Source: Zygnema cylindricum
Lineage: Eukaryota; Streptophyta; Zygnematophyceae; Zygnematales; Zygnemataceae
Direction of reading: 5' to 3'
Length of the DNA: 60,000 nucleotides
Assembly: GCA_037447655.1 (NCBI GenBank)
Contig: JBBHKE010002075.1
Span: forward strand, 1 to 60,000
The number at the start of each line of letters is the position of its first letter. The stretch's first letter is position 1. This document shows, in pieces, positions 46,201-56,244 of this stretch. The notes under the pieces are model-generated. The model made no database searches and was not told where the DNA came from. It was given only the letters and a program-made list of their open reading frames with translations. The position numbers and the translations under genes were made by a program.

Positions 46201-47327
46201 TGCACTCGCGGATGCAAAAATTATGGAATACATGAAGTGTGGAAGACCTATTTTTAATGGCAAGAAACCAAGGCATGATAAAGGACAGCTGTAAAACTTT
46301 TGACTTTATGTACCTGGTTCATAAATAAAGCTAAGGGACAAATATTTCATGTTCTGGTGAAAACGCTTACTTTAAATGAAAGGATATTAAAATTGGAATA
46401 TGAGGTGGAACATATTAGCTTATTTTCATACGCCAGTTTGGGAAATGGCAAGGCGAAGAGAAAAGGGAAAGGGAGGAGAGAGAGAGGGAGGGAGGGAGAG
46501 AGGGAGAAGAGAGAGAAAAAGAGAGAGAGAAGAAGAAAGAGAGAGAGAGAGAGAGTGATGAGAAAAGGGGGAGAAGGGGGGAGGGAGAACAGGAGAAGAG
46601 GGGGAAGTAGCGAGAGTGAAGAAGGAAAAGACAAAGGAACAAACGGAGAGAGGAAATTGGGAGAGGAGAGAGTGGAAGAAGGAGAAGGTGGAGGCGATGG
46701 AGAAAAAAAGATGAAGAAAAAGTTGGAGGAAAAGGGGGAGAATAGAGTCGAAGGAGAAGGGAGAGAGAGAGCGAGAGGGCGAGGGAGAGGAAGAGGGAGA
46801 GGAAGAGGGAGAGGAAGAGGGAGAGGGAGAGGAGGAAAGAAAGAGACGATGCAAGGCTCCAAAGGTGCGCTTGACAGAATAAACCACAGGGTAAGGATCA
46901 CTTTTGAGTGAAAATGGACAGTGAGGTGAAAACAAAAAAGTAAAATATAAAAATTAAAAAGTGCCAAGTAAGAAGTGCAAAGGAAAAAGTGAAAAGTAAA
47001 AAGGGAGAAGGGAAGAGTGGAAAGGAAAAATTGGAAAGTCAAGTGGAAGTGGAAAGCGAAACTCGAAAATTGGAGCGGAAAAGTACGAAAAGTAAAAAAA
47101 AAATACGAAAAAATACGAAAAAAAAATGACAATATTAAAAAGGTAAAAAGTGCGAACGGTGAAAAGTGAAAAGTCAAAGGTGAGAAGAGAGAAGTGCCAA
47201 GAAAGTAGAACTGTAAAACAAAAAAAAACAAAAAAAAGGAAAAAAAAAAAAAAAGGGTGAAATGGAGAAGTACCGCCAGAGGCTGAACATCGCCACGTGT
47301 CCCAAACGCCAGAAAAAGGACACGCAT
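32152..47327 (-). CDS. GT-B fold UDP-glycosyltransferase, sterol 3-beta-glucosyltransferase-like, with two in-frame repeat insertions
   Basis: Exons (minus): 47327-47274, 45835-45764, 44691-44487, 43248-42782, 42093-42023, 41621-41540, 40908-40807, 40390-40335, 39302-39268, 38419-38324, 37981-37855, 36951-36298, 35806-35747, 34667-34628, 33325-33107, 32214-32152; phases agree, 800 aa. N-terminal Rossmann half (GT28-type): MRVLFLAFGTRGDVQPLA, FATHMAHE, LFYGISSPPV, ALIVFNLFAL, EGFHLAEHCGVPCMAAAPYV, REVEHWMWPLF. C-terminal half: EPPIFIGFSSIG, VPHEWLLPRC, then MHHGGSGTTSAALHAGIPQ and VLCPFLFDQFYWAERM, the nucleotide-sugar-binding box of sterol glucosyltransferases. Probably transfers glucose from UDP-glucose to a lipid acceptor, in the cytosol or at membranes (family inference); no signal or transit peptide. 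Two Glu/Lys-rich repeat blocks (residues 132-221 and 513-643) interrupt the two halves; family members of this type are normally far shorter at those points. The HHGG...GTT motif is split over exons 13 and 14, the latter only 40 nt. Confidence 0.92.
32450..32640. repeat. Degenerate (AAAAATGTTGAC)n array in the glycosyltransferase intron 15
   Basis: Short units around 'aaaaatgttgacaaa' repeated about ten times in the last intron (32215-33106). It is followed at 32730-32935 by a second array of 'cacaaaacagtta' units. Confidence 0.75.
33425..33725. repeat. 300-bp (GAAGGA)n purine tract
   Basis: Purine-rich on +, pyrimidine-rich on the sense strand of the glycosyltransferase intron 14 (33326-34627). 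Confidence 0.9.
33866..34627. repeat. 760-bp CCCTCT/CCCCT pyrimidine tract
   Basis: Nearly pure C/T on the + strand, with a regular (CCCCT)n core at about 34255-34430. It abuts the donor of the 40-nt exon 14 and fills most of intron 14. On the sense strand it is purine-rich. Its long Pro/Ser/Leu (and Gly/Arg/Glu) open frames are composition artefacts. Confidence 0.92.
35860..36235. repeat. Approximately 30-35-bp tandem repeats in the glycosyltransferase intron 12
   Basis: Ten or more degenerate units sharing 'tcacttttagacaaaaac.aagatat'. The rest of this intron, to 36297, is ordinary. Confidence 0.8.
36390..36782 (-). repeat. In-frame Glu/Lys repeat block 2 of the glycosyltransferase (exon 12)
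   Basis: Codes residues 513-643 as seven diverged units of 16-21 residues with consensus VEVSLEERELVNKESADKES. It sits inside exon 12, after a conserved VLVTG stretch and before QMFCLS and the VPHEWLLPRC exon. All indels keep the frame. Confidence 0.92.
37000..37320. repeat. Approximately 60/125-bp tandem repeats in the glycosyltransferase intron 11
   Basis: Five units of 'agagaacaccaaa.gg.tc.tgaacat..' followed by 'ttt.tctcac.tttc'. A second pair of about 130 bp follows at about 37365-37560 (shared 'acaatttg.atac'). Confidence 0.75.
38060..38310. repeat. Degenerate GGGTTCAG/TTAGGG-like repeats
   Basis: Irregular 'ggctagggctagggcttagg' and 'ggttcaggttcaggtttaag' units in the glycosyltransferase intron 10, up to the exon 10 donor. 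They resemble decayed telomere-type repeats but have no constant unit. Confidence 0.7.
38630..39080. repeat. Approximately 155-bp tandem repeat, 2.5 copies, in the glycosyltransferase intron 9
   Basis: 'ccacattacta', 'gaaaagcattt/aaatcag', 'catcaagctctagcaa' and 'tattacatggagaccactttt' recur in the same order at about 38630-38780, 38790-38945 and, more decayed, from 38998. Confidence 0.85.
40160..40200 (-). repeat. Copy of the glycosyltransferase exon 8 donor end in intron 8
   Basis: 'actgacttacagtaaagga' at 40168-40186 is identical to the sequence across the exon 8/intron 8 junction at 40325-40343. It lies 157 bp downstream in the sense of the gene. A poly-A stretch (40218-40266) separates the two. 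Confidence 0.8.
40218..40268. repeat. Poly-A run
   Basis: About 45 A within 50 bases, interrupted by 'tt', in the glycosyltransferase intron 8. No flanking retroposed sequence was recognised. Confidence 0.9.
40640..40800 (-). repeat. Decayed copy of the glycosyltransferase exon 7 end plus (ATGAGAAT)n
   Basis: 'gtcataatgtgcgaggacatggactaaggccca' at about 40709-40741 matches the exon 7 donor end at 40801-40833. Between and beyond lie 'gagaatatgagaacatgaga' repeats, so the whole unit (repeat + donor + exon end) appears duplicated. Confidence 0.88.
40945..41210. repeat. Approximately 30-bp tandem array in the glycosyltransferase intron 6
   Basis: About nine units 'aagttaatttatagcctctc' + 'ctccaaaa', next to the exon 7 acceptor. 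Confidence 0.9.
42170..42610. repeat. 440-bp (GAGAGGGA)n purine tract
   Basis: Fills most of the glycosyltransferase intron 4 (42094-42781); pyrimidine-rich on the sense strand. Followed at 42688-42740 by a (TTTCCTACCA)n 10-bp array near the exon 4 donor. Confidence 0.92.
42917..43186 (-). repeat. In-frame 13-residue repeat block 1 of the glycosyltransferase (exon 4)
   Basis: Codes residues 132-221 as seven units of consensus AVLEINRDVKEKE (39 bp each; one unit has 12 residues). Unit types follow the order AVLE, VVSE, TEFE, then VLE, AVLE, VVSE, TEFE, showing that a three-unit block was itself duplicated. Predicted charged helix or coiled-coil-like insert. Confidence 0.95.
43530..43790. repeat. 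Approximately 75-bp tandem repeats, with an inverted copy 0.8 kb away
   Basis: Four units of 'atgaaacataagagatacaagtta...atctgttaatgctatc' in the glycosyltransferase intron 3. The reverse complement 'tataacttgtatctcttatg' recurs at 44331-44350. A separate 80-bp tandem (three units, 'aaaaaatgca...atagcttt...gactctaa') lies at about 44010-44235. Confidence 0.8.
44931..45128 (+). mobile_element. Tc1/mariner-like MITE (TA-flanked)
   Basis: Left end (TA)CATTGCGCACCGCTATTAG and right end 'agagacggacagtg(TA)', about 198 bp, in the glycosyltransferase intron 2. Shares the internal 'gtggtcaatttaaggccac' palindrome with the 20823 copy. Confidence 0.75.
45127..45294 (+). mobile_element. Tc1/mariner-like MITE sharing a TA with its neighbour
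   Basis: Starts at the TA that ends the previous element: (TA)CACTCCCACCGCTATTAG to 'aatagcgaagggcag(TA)'. About 168 bp. Back-to-back insertion of two family members. Confidence 0.75.
46440..46850. repeat. 410-bp GA-rich tract in the glycosyltransferase intron 1
   Basis: Purine tract ('gagagggagaggaagaggga') on +, sense strand pyrimidine-rich. It is followed (46930-47230) by A/G-rich 'agtgaaaagtaaaaa' repeats. The long open frames on both strands are low-complexity. Confidence 0.9.
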
Positions 47328-49061
47328 GGCTGTAACAGTTTTTGGACTGTTCTCTTTACGTCTTTAGTCCATACTGCGGAGGAAAACCGTCCCGTTCGAT
47401 GGCGTACAGGGGAGAGAGAGAGAGAGAGAGAGAGGGGAGAAGAGAGAAGAGAGAGAGATAGCAAGGAATATAGGGAGAGAGGGAAGATGGACTGGCCGAC
47501 ATTAATGGATAGAGAGAGAGTGGGAGAGAGAGAGAGAGAGAGAGAGGGGGGGAGAGGGAAAGAGAGAGAGAGAGAGGGAAAGTGAGATTGAAAGAGAATC
47601 CTAAACCTAAAATTACAAAGAAATGAATAAAATGAAGCGTAGGACTCAAAATTTGAAAAGAAAGTCAAATTGTCTAACGGACAGAGTGAAACGTACGAAA
47701 CACGTACTTTATTTCCGTGGTTGAAGGGAACTACGAAAAATAAAACGCGTGTCTAATTTGACGGGTGACGGAAACGTACCATTTCTACCGGCGGTCTAAT
47801 TTGACGGCAAGGTCAAGGTGAAGGAACTGTACGGTCAAATTTGGACGGATTAGAATCTCAATTTCCGGAATTCCATGTTAATCTTTCTGCAGTTAGGCTG
47901 TACGGCTATGTGTGGCTGCTATATATCTGGCCGTTAACTTTCTATGTTATCTGACCGTTAAATTTTACCGTTAAATTTAGACGTTACCAGGCCATCATTT
48001 AATTTGCCATCATTTAATTTGCCATCATTTTATTTTCAATTTGTTTAGTGTCATCTTTAGTAAATTTGCTTGGTTTTGGCAGTTCTTTTAGTTAGATTTG
48101 GTGTCTTCACATGTTTTCTTTCCCTTAATTTCCTTTGGCTATTTTTTAGCATTAAACGCTTTTTCCCCTTTTTTTGAAACCCTTTGTACCTTGATGGTTT
48201 TTTCCATCGCACTTTTTCAAATAATAATCTTTTAATTTGAGCTTTCATTTGTGTTACAATCTTAAATGATAAAAATAAAACTTCACCTAGTAAGTTCTTC
48301 TCCATTTCACACCAATGATCACACAATGATAATCACAAGATGTGTGTGATTTTTATGGTAACTAAAGCAACAGAAGTGTCTTTCGGGTTATAACCATTTC
48401 TATTACTATAAAAAAACCATAAAAAAAGCATCACCGATATAAATTACTTTCAGCTGACGTAATCCTCTCGATAAGTTTCTTCCATAGATTGGCCACCTTG
48501 CATACTTTTAGTATTAGCAACACTAATTTGTGGTTTTAGGTGATAAAAACTCTTGCTCCGATTAGAATGATGACTCTAATAGCAATAGACATTGTACTTT
48601 TCGCTCAGCTGAACAAAAATAAGATAAGTAGCAACGTTTAAGTTCAAGTATGTTAATAACTAAAGTGTGTACTGGGTACATTGACAACGACTTTGGGTAC
48701 GAAGTCAGTTTGAAGTTTAGCAAAAAGAAGAAGAATTTATTATCAAAACCGCGATGGTTAAACCATCTAAGTACAAAACTTGATAGAAATAGAAAATTGT
48801 TCACTACCATTAAAGGCTACAATTGGAAAACCCAAAAGCAAAAATGAATGGCTCAATTGGTTCCTCAAAAATCAGCAATTGCGTATCCATAGAGAAAAAT
48901 CAGTTTTAATGAATAATATCTAGGTCCTCCACATGTCAAGTCCAGCAATCGTAAGCTCAACGTGACAACATCAAATTGCAAAAACTTAAATGTAGAGGTT
49001 TAATAGAACTCTCATTCGAACAGATGTAACAAAGTATTGTACAGTCTTTAAGTTCAATAAT

Positions 49062-50030
49062 GGGCACTTTCCCATGTAACCGAAACTTTAGTCTTGTAAC
49101 TTTGTTTTTAGCGAAGATTCTCCGTACTACTTTCAGAGCATTCGTATGTAAAAAAATCAAATCGTTACTTTAGATCGTGACGGATGTAAACGTGGGTGTA
49201 ATTTGTGACGGTTTGTAGACGACTACAAAACTCGCGACAATTAATGACGTTTACAAAATAGCGACGTTTGTAGACGTCTAGCTACTTGTGACATTGTAGA
49301 TGTTTAGGGTTTGTGATATTTTGACGTCACGCTCACTTATGATAGCGTTGACGTCACTGAATCTAAAACATTCCGCCATGGTTTCCCGATTTTGTTTTAT
49401 CCGTTGTTCTCACTCTACTTGCCATCAAAATAAGCTAAAAGATAGCCAAAAGAAATATTTTTTATATATCTTTCACTTGGTATCTTTCTTGCCTTTTTCC
49501 ATTGCAATAATTGTGAGATATACGCGTTAGTGGGAGAGGGGGAGAGAGAGAGGCGCTTTCACGGACTCCGCTTTTGCGAAATGGGGTCCGTTGGTCGAGA
49601 CCCCCTCCACGGTTACGGTACGGAAAAAAGTGCACGGAAAAAAGTATTGCACAGGCTGGAAATGTGCAATAGGTTTTTTTTTTGGTGCTCCGGGCACAAA
49701 ATTTATAAAAAACCTCCGTCGCCTGCGAAATCATATGTATGTTCGCCCACGTCGTGGAACTTTGTTTAAAATCACCTCGCGAGGTGATTTTATATAAAGT
49801 TTGAAGATGAGCTGGAAGGACGCGAAAGTGGGTTGAAACGTGCTAAACGACAAACTACATCGCGCTAGACGACAAACTGCATCGCGCTAGACGACAGACT
49901 GCAGTACAGTTAAAGTTCCAGTTAAAGGTAACGCAACTTGTACGGCGGTTTCTTATTTTCTCGTTTTTTTCCAAGTTATAGAGGATAACGACAGAAAATA
50001 ACTGTAACTTTAGCACATGGGAAAGTTCCC
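49062..50030 (+). mobile_element. 0.9-kb dispersed repeat, copy 2
   Basis: Homologous to 16861-17757. Its ends are inverted: gggcactttcccatgt at 49062 against acatgggaaagttccc at 50015-50030. It interrupts a minisatellite: 'aagtattgtac.gtc...tttaa.ttcaat' lies on both sides (49033-49058 and 50032-50060), which makes it a clear insertion. Confidence 0.8.
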
Positions 50031-50130
50031 TAAGTATTGTACGGTCGTGCTTTAAATTCAATGTATATTGTACGGTCGTATTAAAAGGTCAATGAATATT
50101 GTACGGTCGTACGTTTCATTCAATGTTCGA
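50030..50130. repeat. GTACGGTCGT minisatellite
   Basis: Three units of about 31-36 bp, 'attgtacggtcgt..tt..attcaatg', plus a fourth on the other side of the 0.9-kb element at 49033-49058. Confidence 0.85.
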
Positions 50131-50379
50131 ATCCCGTTAGTCAAAGGTGTCATTACGGGATGACACCCAAATCGCGGTTTTGCAATTTGCATTACAGTAA
50201 CTACATACGATCTGCATAGCTGCTCGTACTTTCCACGGTTTCCAGTGATAATAACTAATAAGGGTGAACCTCCATCAGGCGAAAAGTGGGGTTGTTTACC
50301 GGGAAAAATGCATTTTCGTACAAATACAGCTCATTGCCATACAAAGCCGTACTATTTTTCTTTTTTTCAAAACATGATT

Positions 50380-51480
50380 ACTGGAGATTCGTCAAGATTC
50401 TCCAAACTTTTGGGCGACAACATCAGCCGTCCAATTATGAGTTTTCGAAGCAAAAGGTCACTTCGTCCGGAAAATGGCTAGTGTCCTCAGGGAGGACACT
50501 GGCTTTTTACCGGACGTGTAAAACGTTTACGCGTGGAAAGGTCACGTAGGAACCGCGCGCCTTCGGACATATGCCACGCGCCTTCATACAGGCGGGAATC
50601 AGATACGACAATAACCACCACAAAAAGTTTGTTGAAGAATGTGTCGTGACGCCTCCACCACCATCTATCGTCAACCGGAATTTGCTGCGCCTGCTTTCTT
50701 CAAATTTCCGTTTTTTTTACGACAAAACAGGAAAGTAGAAATTGTACACCGCTGGTACAACGACAAAACACGAACGTACAAAATGTACATTCGCGTATTG
50801 TATTTTGCGGCTGGTTGTACAAATACGACTTTAGACATTTTGCTTTTGGAATCTTTGACGACGCTCGCCGTCAGAACAGGAATCTACGTGCATCCAATCG
50901 AAAGAAAGCACGTACGCGATAGATTCCATTGCTGACACGACCTGATGGAGAAGTGAACGAAATATTAGTGCCAGTAAACCTATCCGTAACATTACTGTCG
51001 CCGTAACATTATTGTCGGCGCCTGATGGAGAAGTGGCCTTAGCCTAGGCTGGGTTTCCATCAGAGGATGTGAGGTTGTTGAAAAATTCGTTAATGTTGGT
51101 ACTTTCTTCTAATCAATACTACATAAGATCCGACCAAGATTCTCCAAGCGTCCGGGCGTAATAATTGACCGTTCAATTGTAGAGTTGGTACACCTAGATG
51201 ATTTGAACACGTGCGATGATGAGTAACCACACGTCGCAATGCCAGGTGCCTTCACACAAGGTGGACGCGAATCCACCAGAATCCAAGAAAAAGTCTTTGC
51301 CGGAGGATATCCCGTCACGCTCCCTCTTTTGTCTTCCCTTCAACTTCGCGGTTTCCCGCGCTTCGAGTTTTCTTTTCAAAAGTTCTGAAAAAGTACAGTA
51401 CAGTACGGTAGCGGGGAAAAACGACAGAGAGTCTGCGACGAAAAGGGGGTTCCAGTGGTACAATGACATAGAACGTTAAA
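50380..51480. repeat. Diverged segmental tandem duplication
   Basis: 'aagattctccaaacttttgggcg' (50391) and 'aagattctccaagcgtccgggcg' (51132) begin two similar stretches that also share 'gccttcatacaggcgg'/'gccttcacacaaggtgg' and 'tggtacaacgacaaaacacg'/'tggtacaatgacatagaacg'. A 98-residue ORF (50639-50935) lies in the first copy but resembles nothing I know. Confidence 0.65.
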
Positions 51481-52373
51481 TCTTTACAGCGATATAGGAC
51501 AGGAATTACAGATTCTGCATGGAAACTGGTTGGTGTGTAAAATCTTTGAATTTTCAATGTGTGTCTTTAACTTTTACCAGTACAAAAAATAGCACCTACG
51601 CGTAGGCTTGTACGAACACTATCCAGTCCAAAATTTACAGCGCAATAATTATGTCCGTACAATTACAGAACCTGGAATTCCAGACTTACATGTACGATTG
51701 TTTTCATTACTTCAAAAAAGACAATCACTCTGTACAATGTCATCTGCCACATGTGAATATAATATATCTGCCATATATACATTTCCGTTGATATAGCAAA
51801 TTTACCTCCGTCGAAATATTTTTCCCCCAGTTAAAACCTGTACGGTTTTTATCGATTGCCATGCATGTTGATTCGGCCAAAGGACAACGACATTAACGGT
51901 CAGGAGATTTCTGTCGCAACTAATGGACCGGAGGACGCGAGGATAGACTGGGGCCGATAGGAGAGCAGACCCATAAAAGACTGCCACATACAGGTACATT
52001 TCTGGTTATCAAGAACCACCACTGGCGGTTGAAAAAGGACAATTTGTCAAATCATTTATCCCGATGTAGTCGTTTGTCGTTGGAAAGTATCAAACCATCA
52101 ATGTAGAAGTTTATCGTCGAAAAGTTTAATTAAAGCCGGCTAGCAAAGCCGTATATGCTTTGTCGTTTCAGGACTCACATAGTATAGTATGAAACCGTGT
52201 TTAAGACTAGACTAAATATTTGACACCGTTTTATAGCCGTTTTAATGTACAACAAAAAAAGTGTGCAAATAGTAAGAACTGTTGTATATTGAGAAGGTTT
52301 TGCAGAAAATCGATATGTATTTTTTATAAAGGTTCTCAATAATCGATATTTCGAAACGGTATCTCAAATGAGT

Positions 52374-52823
52374 TAGTGTTGTCTATCGGCAAGAAATCTA
52401 TCGCGATAACACCGATACCAATAGTTATCGGTTATCGAACAGTTAGGGTTCCAATACATCGCTCCTAAACTAGTAAATCCCTTATCGGCGATAAGAGAAA
52501 AAAAATATAATACGCTACATAATAGTACTTTATAATATACTGTATTATAATTTTCACCATATATAGCGTGGTATGCCATGTGTAACAATATGTTCTGTAA
52601 TCTATGTAACAATATAACAGTGGTTTAGTACAACGGAATACATCGTACAATCGTACAACAAGAGTCGTACAATTATCGCCGATACAGCGATAAAAAACCG
52701 ATATTAATTGTATTTTATCGGCGATAACACCAGTGTCGATATATCATGCCAATATGTCGATTATCGGCAAGCCAAAAAAAGATACATATCAATTATCACC
52801 AAAATCTTGCCAATACACAATAC
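52374..52823 (+). mobile_element. hAT-like MITE
   Basis: tagtgttgtctatcggcaa at the left and 'tcttgccaatacacaatacga' at the right. The interior follows the 18591 copy ('tacgctacataatagtac', 'atagcgtggtatgcc'). More diverged right end; no clear target duplication. Confidence 0.8.
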
Positions 52824-53098
52824 GATAAATGGTTGACAAATGAGATGTATCGATACCCATATCTCGTTGTAAATATATGAACTTACAGCTACGCTCATCG
52901 TTATTAATGTTAAAGTTTTTTTCGCCACTTAAAACATATTTTCTTTTTGCACACTTGTTGGATCGTTAATTGATGGTTACACTTGGAAGGCAGTACACTC
53001 ACCTCACTATTTGATGTCTTTTATTGGATATCCAACGAGTGTGAACGCAAAAATATGTTTTAAGTATAACAAATTTAACATTAATAATGATTAAATGT

Positions 53099-53385
53099 GG
53101 TGTTGTGTATCGAGAGCTTGATATTTGATATATACCTTTCTTTACCTACAAATAATCAATGTATTGGTGTATTATATTTATACGGTCAATATCGTGATAG
53201 AATTACGATATATCGTGATACGTTATTAGGTCGATAAATATTGCGCTGCCTCCGTAAGCTGCCTATTCCAATAAATTATAAGAGTTTCCCTCCCCCCCCC
53301 TCGGAGCGATAAATCGAACGTTCGCTAATCGATATATCGGATATCATTTATTTCGTAATAAGGGAATTCTTGATAGACAACACTA
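53099..53385 (+). mobile_element. Short diverged hAT-like MITE
   Basis: ggtgttgtgtatcg at the left and 'ttgatagacaacacta' at the right, with 'cgatatatcgtgata' inside; about 287 bp. Confidence 0.6.
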
Positions 53386-53966
53386 CTTATAGCATGTAAC
53401 GATCCATAAGATCATAAATCTCCAAAATTGTTGTACATTATGAACGTTCCGAAAATTATGTCATGTCCTCAATCTGGCAAATAATGGTCAATAGTCAGAG
53501 GCCATTCCAAGTTCGTTAACTATATTACCACAACAATGAAACTAAGCTTGAACCAACTCATATAACAATATAGCGTGCACCGTTAAGTATTAAAAACTTG
53601 ATTGCTACACTTCATTGCTCATTGTCATTAACATTGAATCTAGTTGTGTTTATGCAAATTATAATTAATAACACGAATTTAAGGCAAGGGGGTGCGACAT
53701 TTTTTTGTCCACGTCTTTAAGTAGTGTTGTGGGCACAAATGTGTAATTCTTAGCCCAAAAAAAGTTTCGAATAGATTAGTGTTATTTATTATGATATAAA
53801 TGGGCGATTGAGTCACGCGTATCAAGATAGATTGATTGATTTCAACTTTGGGTATCGAGAAATATTACAATGTTCGTCGATATTGCAACTTGACCCCCTA
53901 TCATTTTTACGGCAATTTGTTTAATAACCGTAATTTTTGGAAAAGTTTAAAATCAAATGGTTTCGT

Positions 53967-54404
53967 TAGTGTTGTGTAAAACCTTGTCACGATAAATTTG
54001 AGAATTAATGTTGTAGATTATCGAGATGGGAGGGGTCCCAATATATCGTTCCTTAACAATAATTATCGCAAATACATCGGGTCGGGGGGGGGTGGGGGAG
54101 GTTGTATCAGAGTATGGAATTGTGGTACGGAAATGAAGTATGAAACGAGTACAAGGTTATCGCGACGGGGTTGGCGCTGGGGAGGGGGGGGGGGCGAGAT
54201 TTTTTCCAAAATCCATCCGTACCATAGTCTGGAGTTATTGGCGTTGTTATCGGCTCGATATTCATCTCCAATTACTGAGACTTATCAATAAGTTATCGCG
54301 ACAAGTCTTTTACTGATATATATCGAAGCAATGCATCGACTATCGTTAAATAAAAAAAACGTAGACTCTTGTTTTCGGCAAGGGACTACTAATATACAAC
54401 ACTA
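53967..54404 (+). mobile_element. Diverged hAT-like MITE
   Basis: tagtgttgtgtaaaacctt at the left and 'aatatacaacacta' at the right; 438 bp, about the family length. Inside are G-rich runs (54083-54100, 54181-54194). Confidence 0.6.
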
Positions 54405-54835
54405 GAAAATTGCAGAGAATAAAATTTGAGAACCTTATAAAGCCATTCCAACGGGAAACAAAATTATAAACGCCAAAAAATTAGCGTTAATTGTAAACGC
54501 AGTAAAAATAAGCAAAATGCCACTAAGACCCCCACACATCCTAGAATTCCCTCATAAAAGCCAAAAATGCCAATAGTCTTAGGAAGGTCAGGATAAAAAG
54601 GCGCCAAAGACAAATTAGCAGGATAGCATGCAGGACGAACGTATTTATTTTTGGTTTTCAAACATTTTTTCACTGTTTAAAACATGAACATCGAACTGAA
54701 CATGAAAATAATCGTGATATAAAAACTCACTAGAATCGGTGCTTAGCAATCGACAATTATAGTACTGTACTACACTGTCTATACGGATATCGATATACGT
54801 GTATAATCAATCGCATTTCAGCTCGGTACGTGTCA

Positions 54836-55312
54836 CTACGAAATAACCCTTTGCTCCAATATGAAATGAGGTCCCAAGCTACGTGAAAGCTTTGTGGCAA
54901 AACGACAAAGAAAAAGATCCACACAAGGCCACAAGTACACTCTATCAAACACAACTAGACAAAATGTCGTTTGGCGGTTTGGCCATATTATTTGATCGCG
55001 TGTTGATAGGCTCCGTAGACAAGGGAAAATTGTAGTTTTAACGGATGTGTTAGCGGAAAAGGTACAAGGACCAACGAGCACCTCACTACCAAACAATAAA
55101 GCTGACCTCGATTTTTGGTTTGAGAGGTAAACCAATAAAATTTGACACCGTGGAAGGCGTCCAGAAAAGAATGTCGTCTGTGGCCCCCCCAAATATTTGA
55201 AGTTGTCGTTTCGGGAATTTAAAATTATTTTTGAAATTTCACGAGAAAAAGGAAAAACGAAGGAAAAGTGCCACGTATGCTGTTGTAGAATGTAACAAAC
55301 TAACAATGACAA
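54836..55312 (-). CDS. Unrecognised 158-codon ORF
   Basis: Open from ATG to stop on the minus strand, with no family recognised. The product would be Cys/Phe/Ser-rich with no clear domain. An ORF of this length is uncommon but not impossible by chance in 60 kb of such AT-rich DNA. No splice structure or neighbouring coding signal supports it. Probably not a gene, listed because it is the longest non-repetitive ORF in the large intergenic region. Confidence 0.12.
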   Translation of the reverse strand: MSLLVCYILQQHTWHFSFVFPFSREISKIILNSRNDNFKYLGGPQTTFFSGRLPRCQILLVYLSNQKSRSALLFGSEVLVGPCTFSANTSVKTTIFPCLRSLSTRDQIIWPNRQTTFCLVVFDRVYLWPCVDLFLCRFATKLSRSLGPHFILEQRVIS

Positions 55313-55904
55313 CGCAAAATTGTAGGTACCATGTTTTCACGTTTTGTTTTTTTGTTAACTTTTCCGAAATTTTCAGTATTGGCCGAGTGTACTGTACACC
55401 ACACGCGGCTGCGTTTATTTCGCTGGAAAGTGCTCTAATGGAGGAATGATTTCGCCGTTAGAATAATCTTCTTACCAACAAATTTTTTGTAGGGTTCTCG
55501 GTTGTCCGATTCATTCGCGACAAAGTTTATTTCGGGCAACATAAAGAATAGCATTTCTGACACCTGCGATTCAGATATTGTCGTACAGGATTTGGACAGC
55601 TTTCGTACCGTACAACTGTTTGAGAAATGCTTTCAGTTTCAACAGTTTATCATATTGTCTTATTGGCATGCCGTACTCATTGACAAAACATGTGCTCTTC
55701 AAGCGCTACATACTCTAACCTACTTGCATGTACGACAAAATAAAGAACACTCAGTACGTGTTCTCGTACCCTGCACATGTCCGAACGTTGCAGGACTCGT
55801 GTCCGGTACAAAAGTACAGTAGTCCATTTCTTGCGGTTTTCCGTACGCTGATCAAACCCTATCTGGTACAGCTCTATATTGTACGAGAAAGCACAGTCCT
55901 GAGG

Positions 55905-56015
55905 TCAATTCCCAACCGGTACAGTACAGTACTGTACTATACTGTACAGTACTGTACTGAATCTTGAAACCCTAACCTATACTGTACTGAATCGAGCGTT
56001 TTTACAGTACTGTAC
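55905..56015 (+). promoter_or_regulatory. GTAC palindrome cluster upstream of the GT47 gene
   Basis: Run of 'ggtacagtacagtactgtac', 'actgtacagtactgtactga' and 'acagtactgtaccg' about 230-340 bp upstream of the start codon, matching in sequence and position the cluster upstream of RPI. Looser GTAC sites continue upstream to about 55560. Confidence 0.4.
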
Positions 56016-56244
56016 CGCCCGGTTCATTCCGTTTTAGTTTTTACGCACTGAAATTTCAAATTTATCACTTACCAAACCATGCTCTCCAACTCCTGCAGCA
56101 GCAGGCTCTCTTCTTCTTCACTTCTTGCTGCTTTCTTGCTAGGTTAATTTCACTTTTTTTGCCTTTTTTTTTTTTTCTCCTTTCTTCACGCGTTTTTCGC
56201 CTTTTCAATTCTATTTTTATCTTAACGTTTTTTAGCAAGAAGCC

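Larger units (their letters stand above)
47328..56244. other. 8.9-kb divergent intergenic region, repeat-rich
   Basis: No supported gene. From left: a GA tract (47405-47580, a CT-rich leader for the minus-strand glycosyltransferase), unstructured AT-rich DNA (47600-49060), the 0.9-kb repeat (49062-50030), a GTACGGTCGT minisatellite (50030-50130), two related segments (50380-50800 and 51120-51480), a cluster of hAT-like MITEs (52374-54404), an unrecognised ORF (54836-55312) and a GTAC-rich stretch (55560-56030) in front of the GT47 gene. Confidence 0.6.

Noticed and set aside
46300-47327. Long minus-strand frame of 326 codons starting with the glycosyltransferase N-terminus
   Set aside because: Only the first 18 codons are coding; the rest is read-through of the intron's CT-rich sense strand into Phe/Ser/Leu/Pro low complexity.
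50639-50935. 98-codon + strand ORF
   Set aside because: No recognisable domain, and the DNA belongs to a diverged duplicated segment with no coding conservation visible between the two copies.
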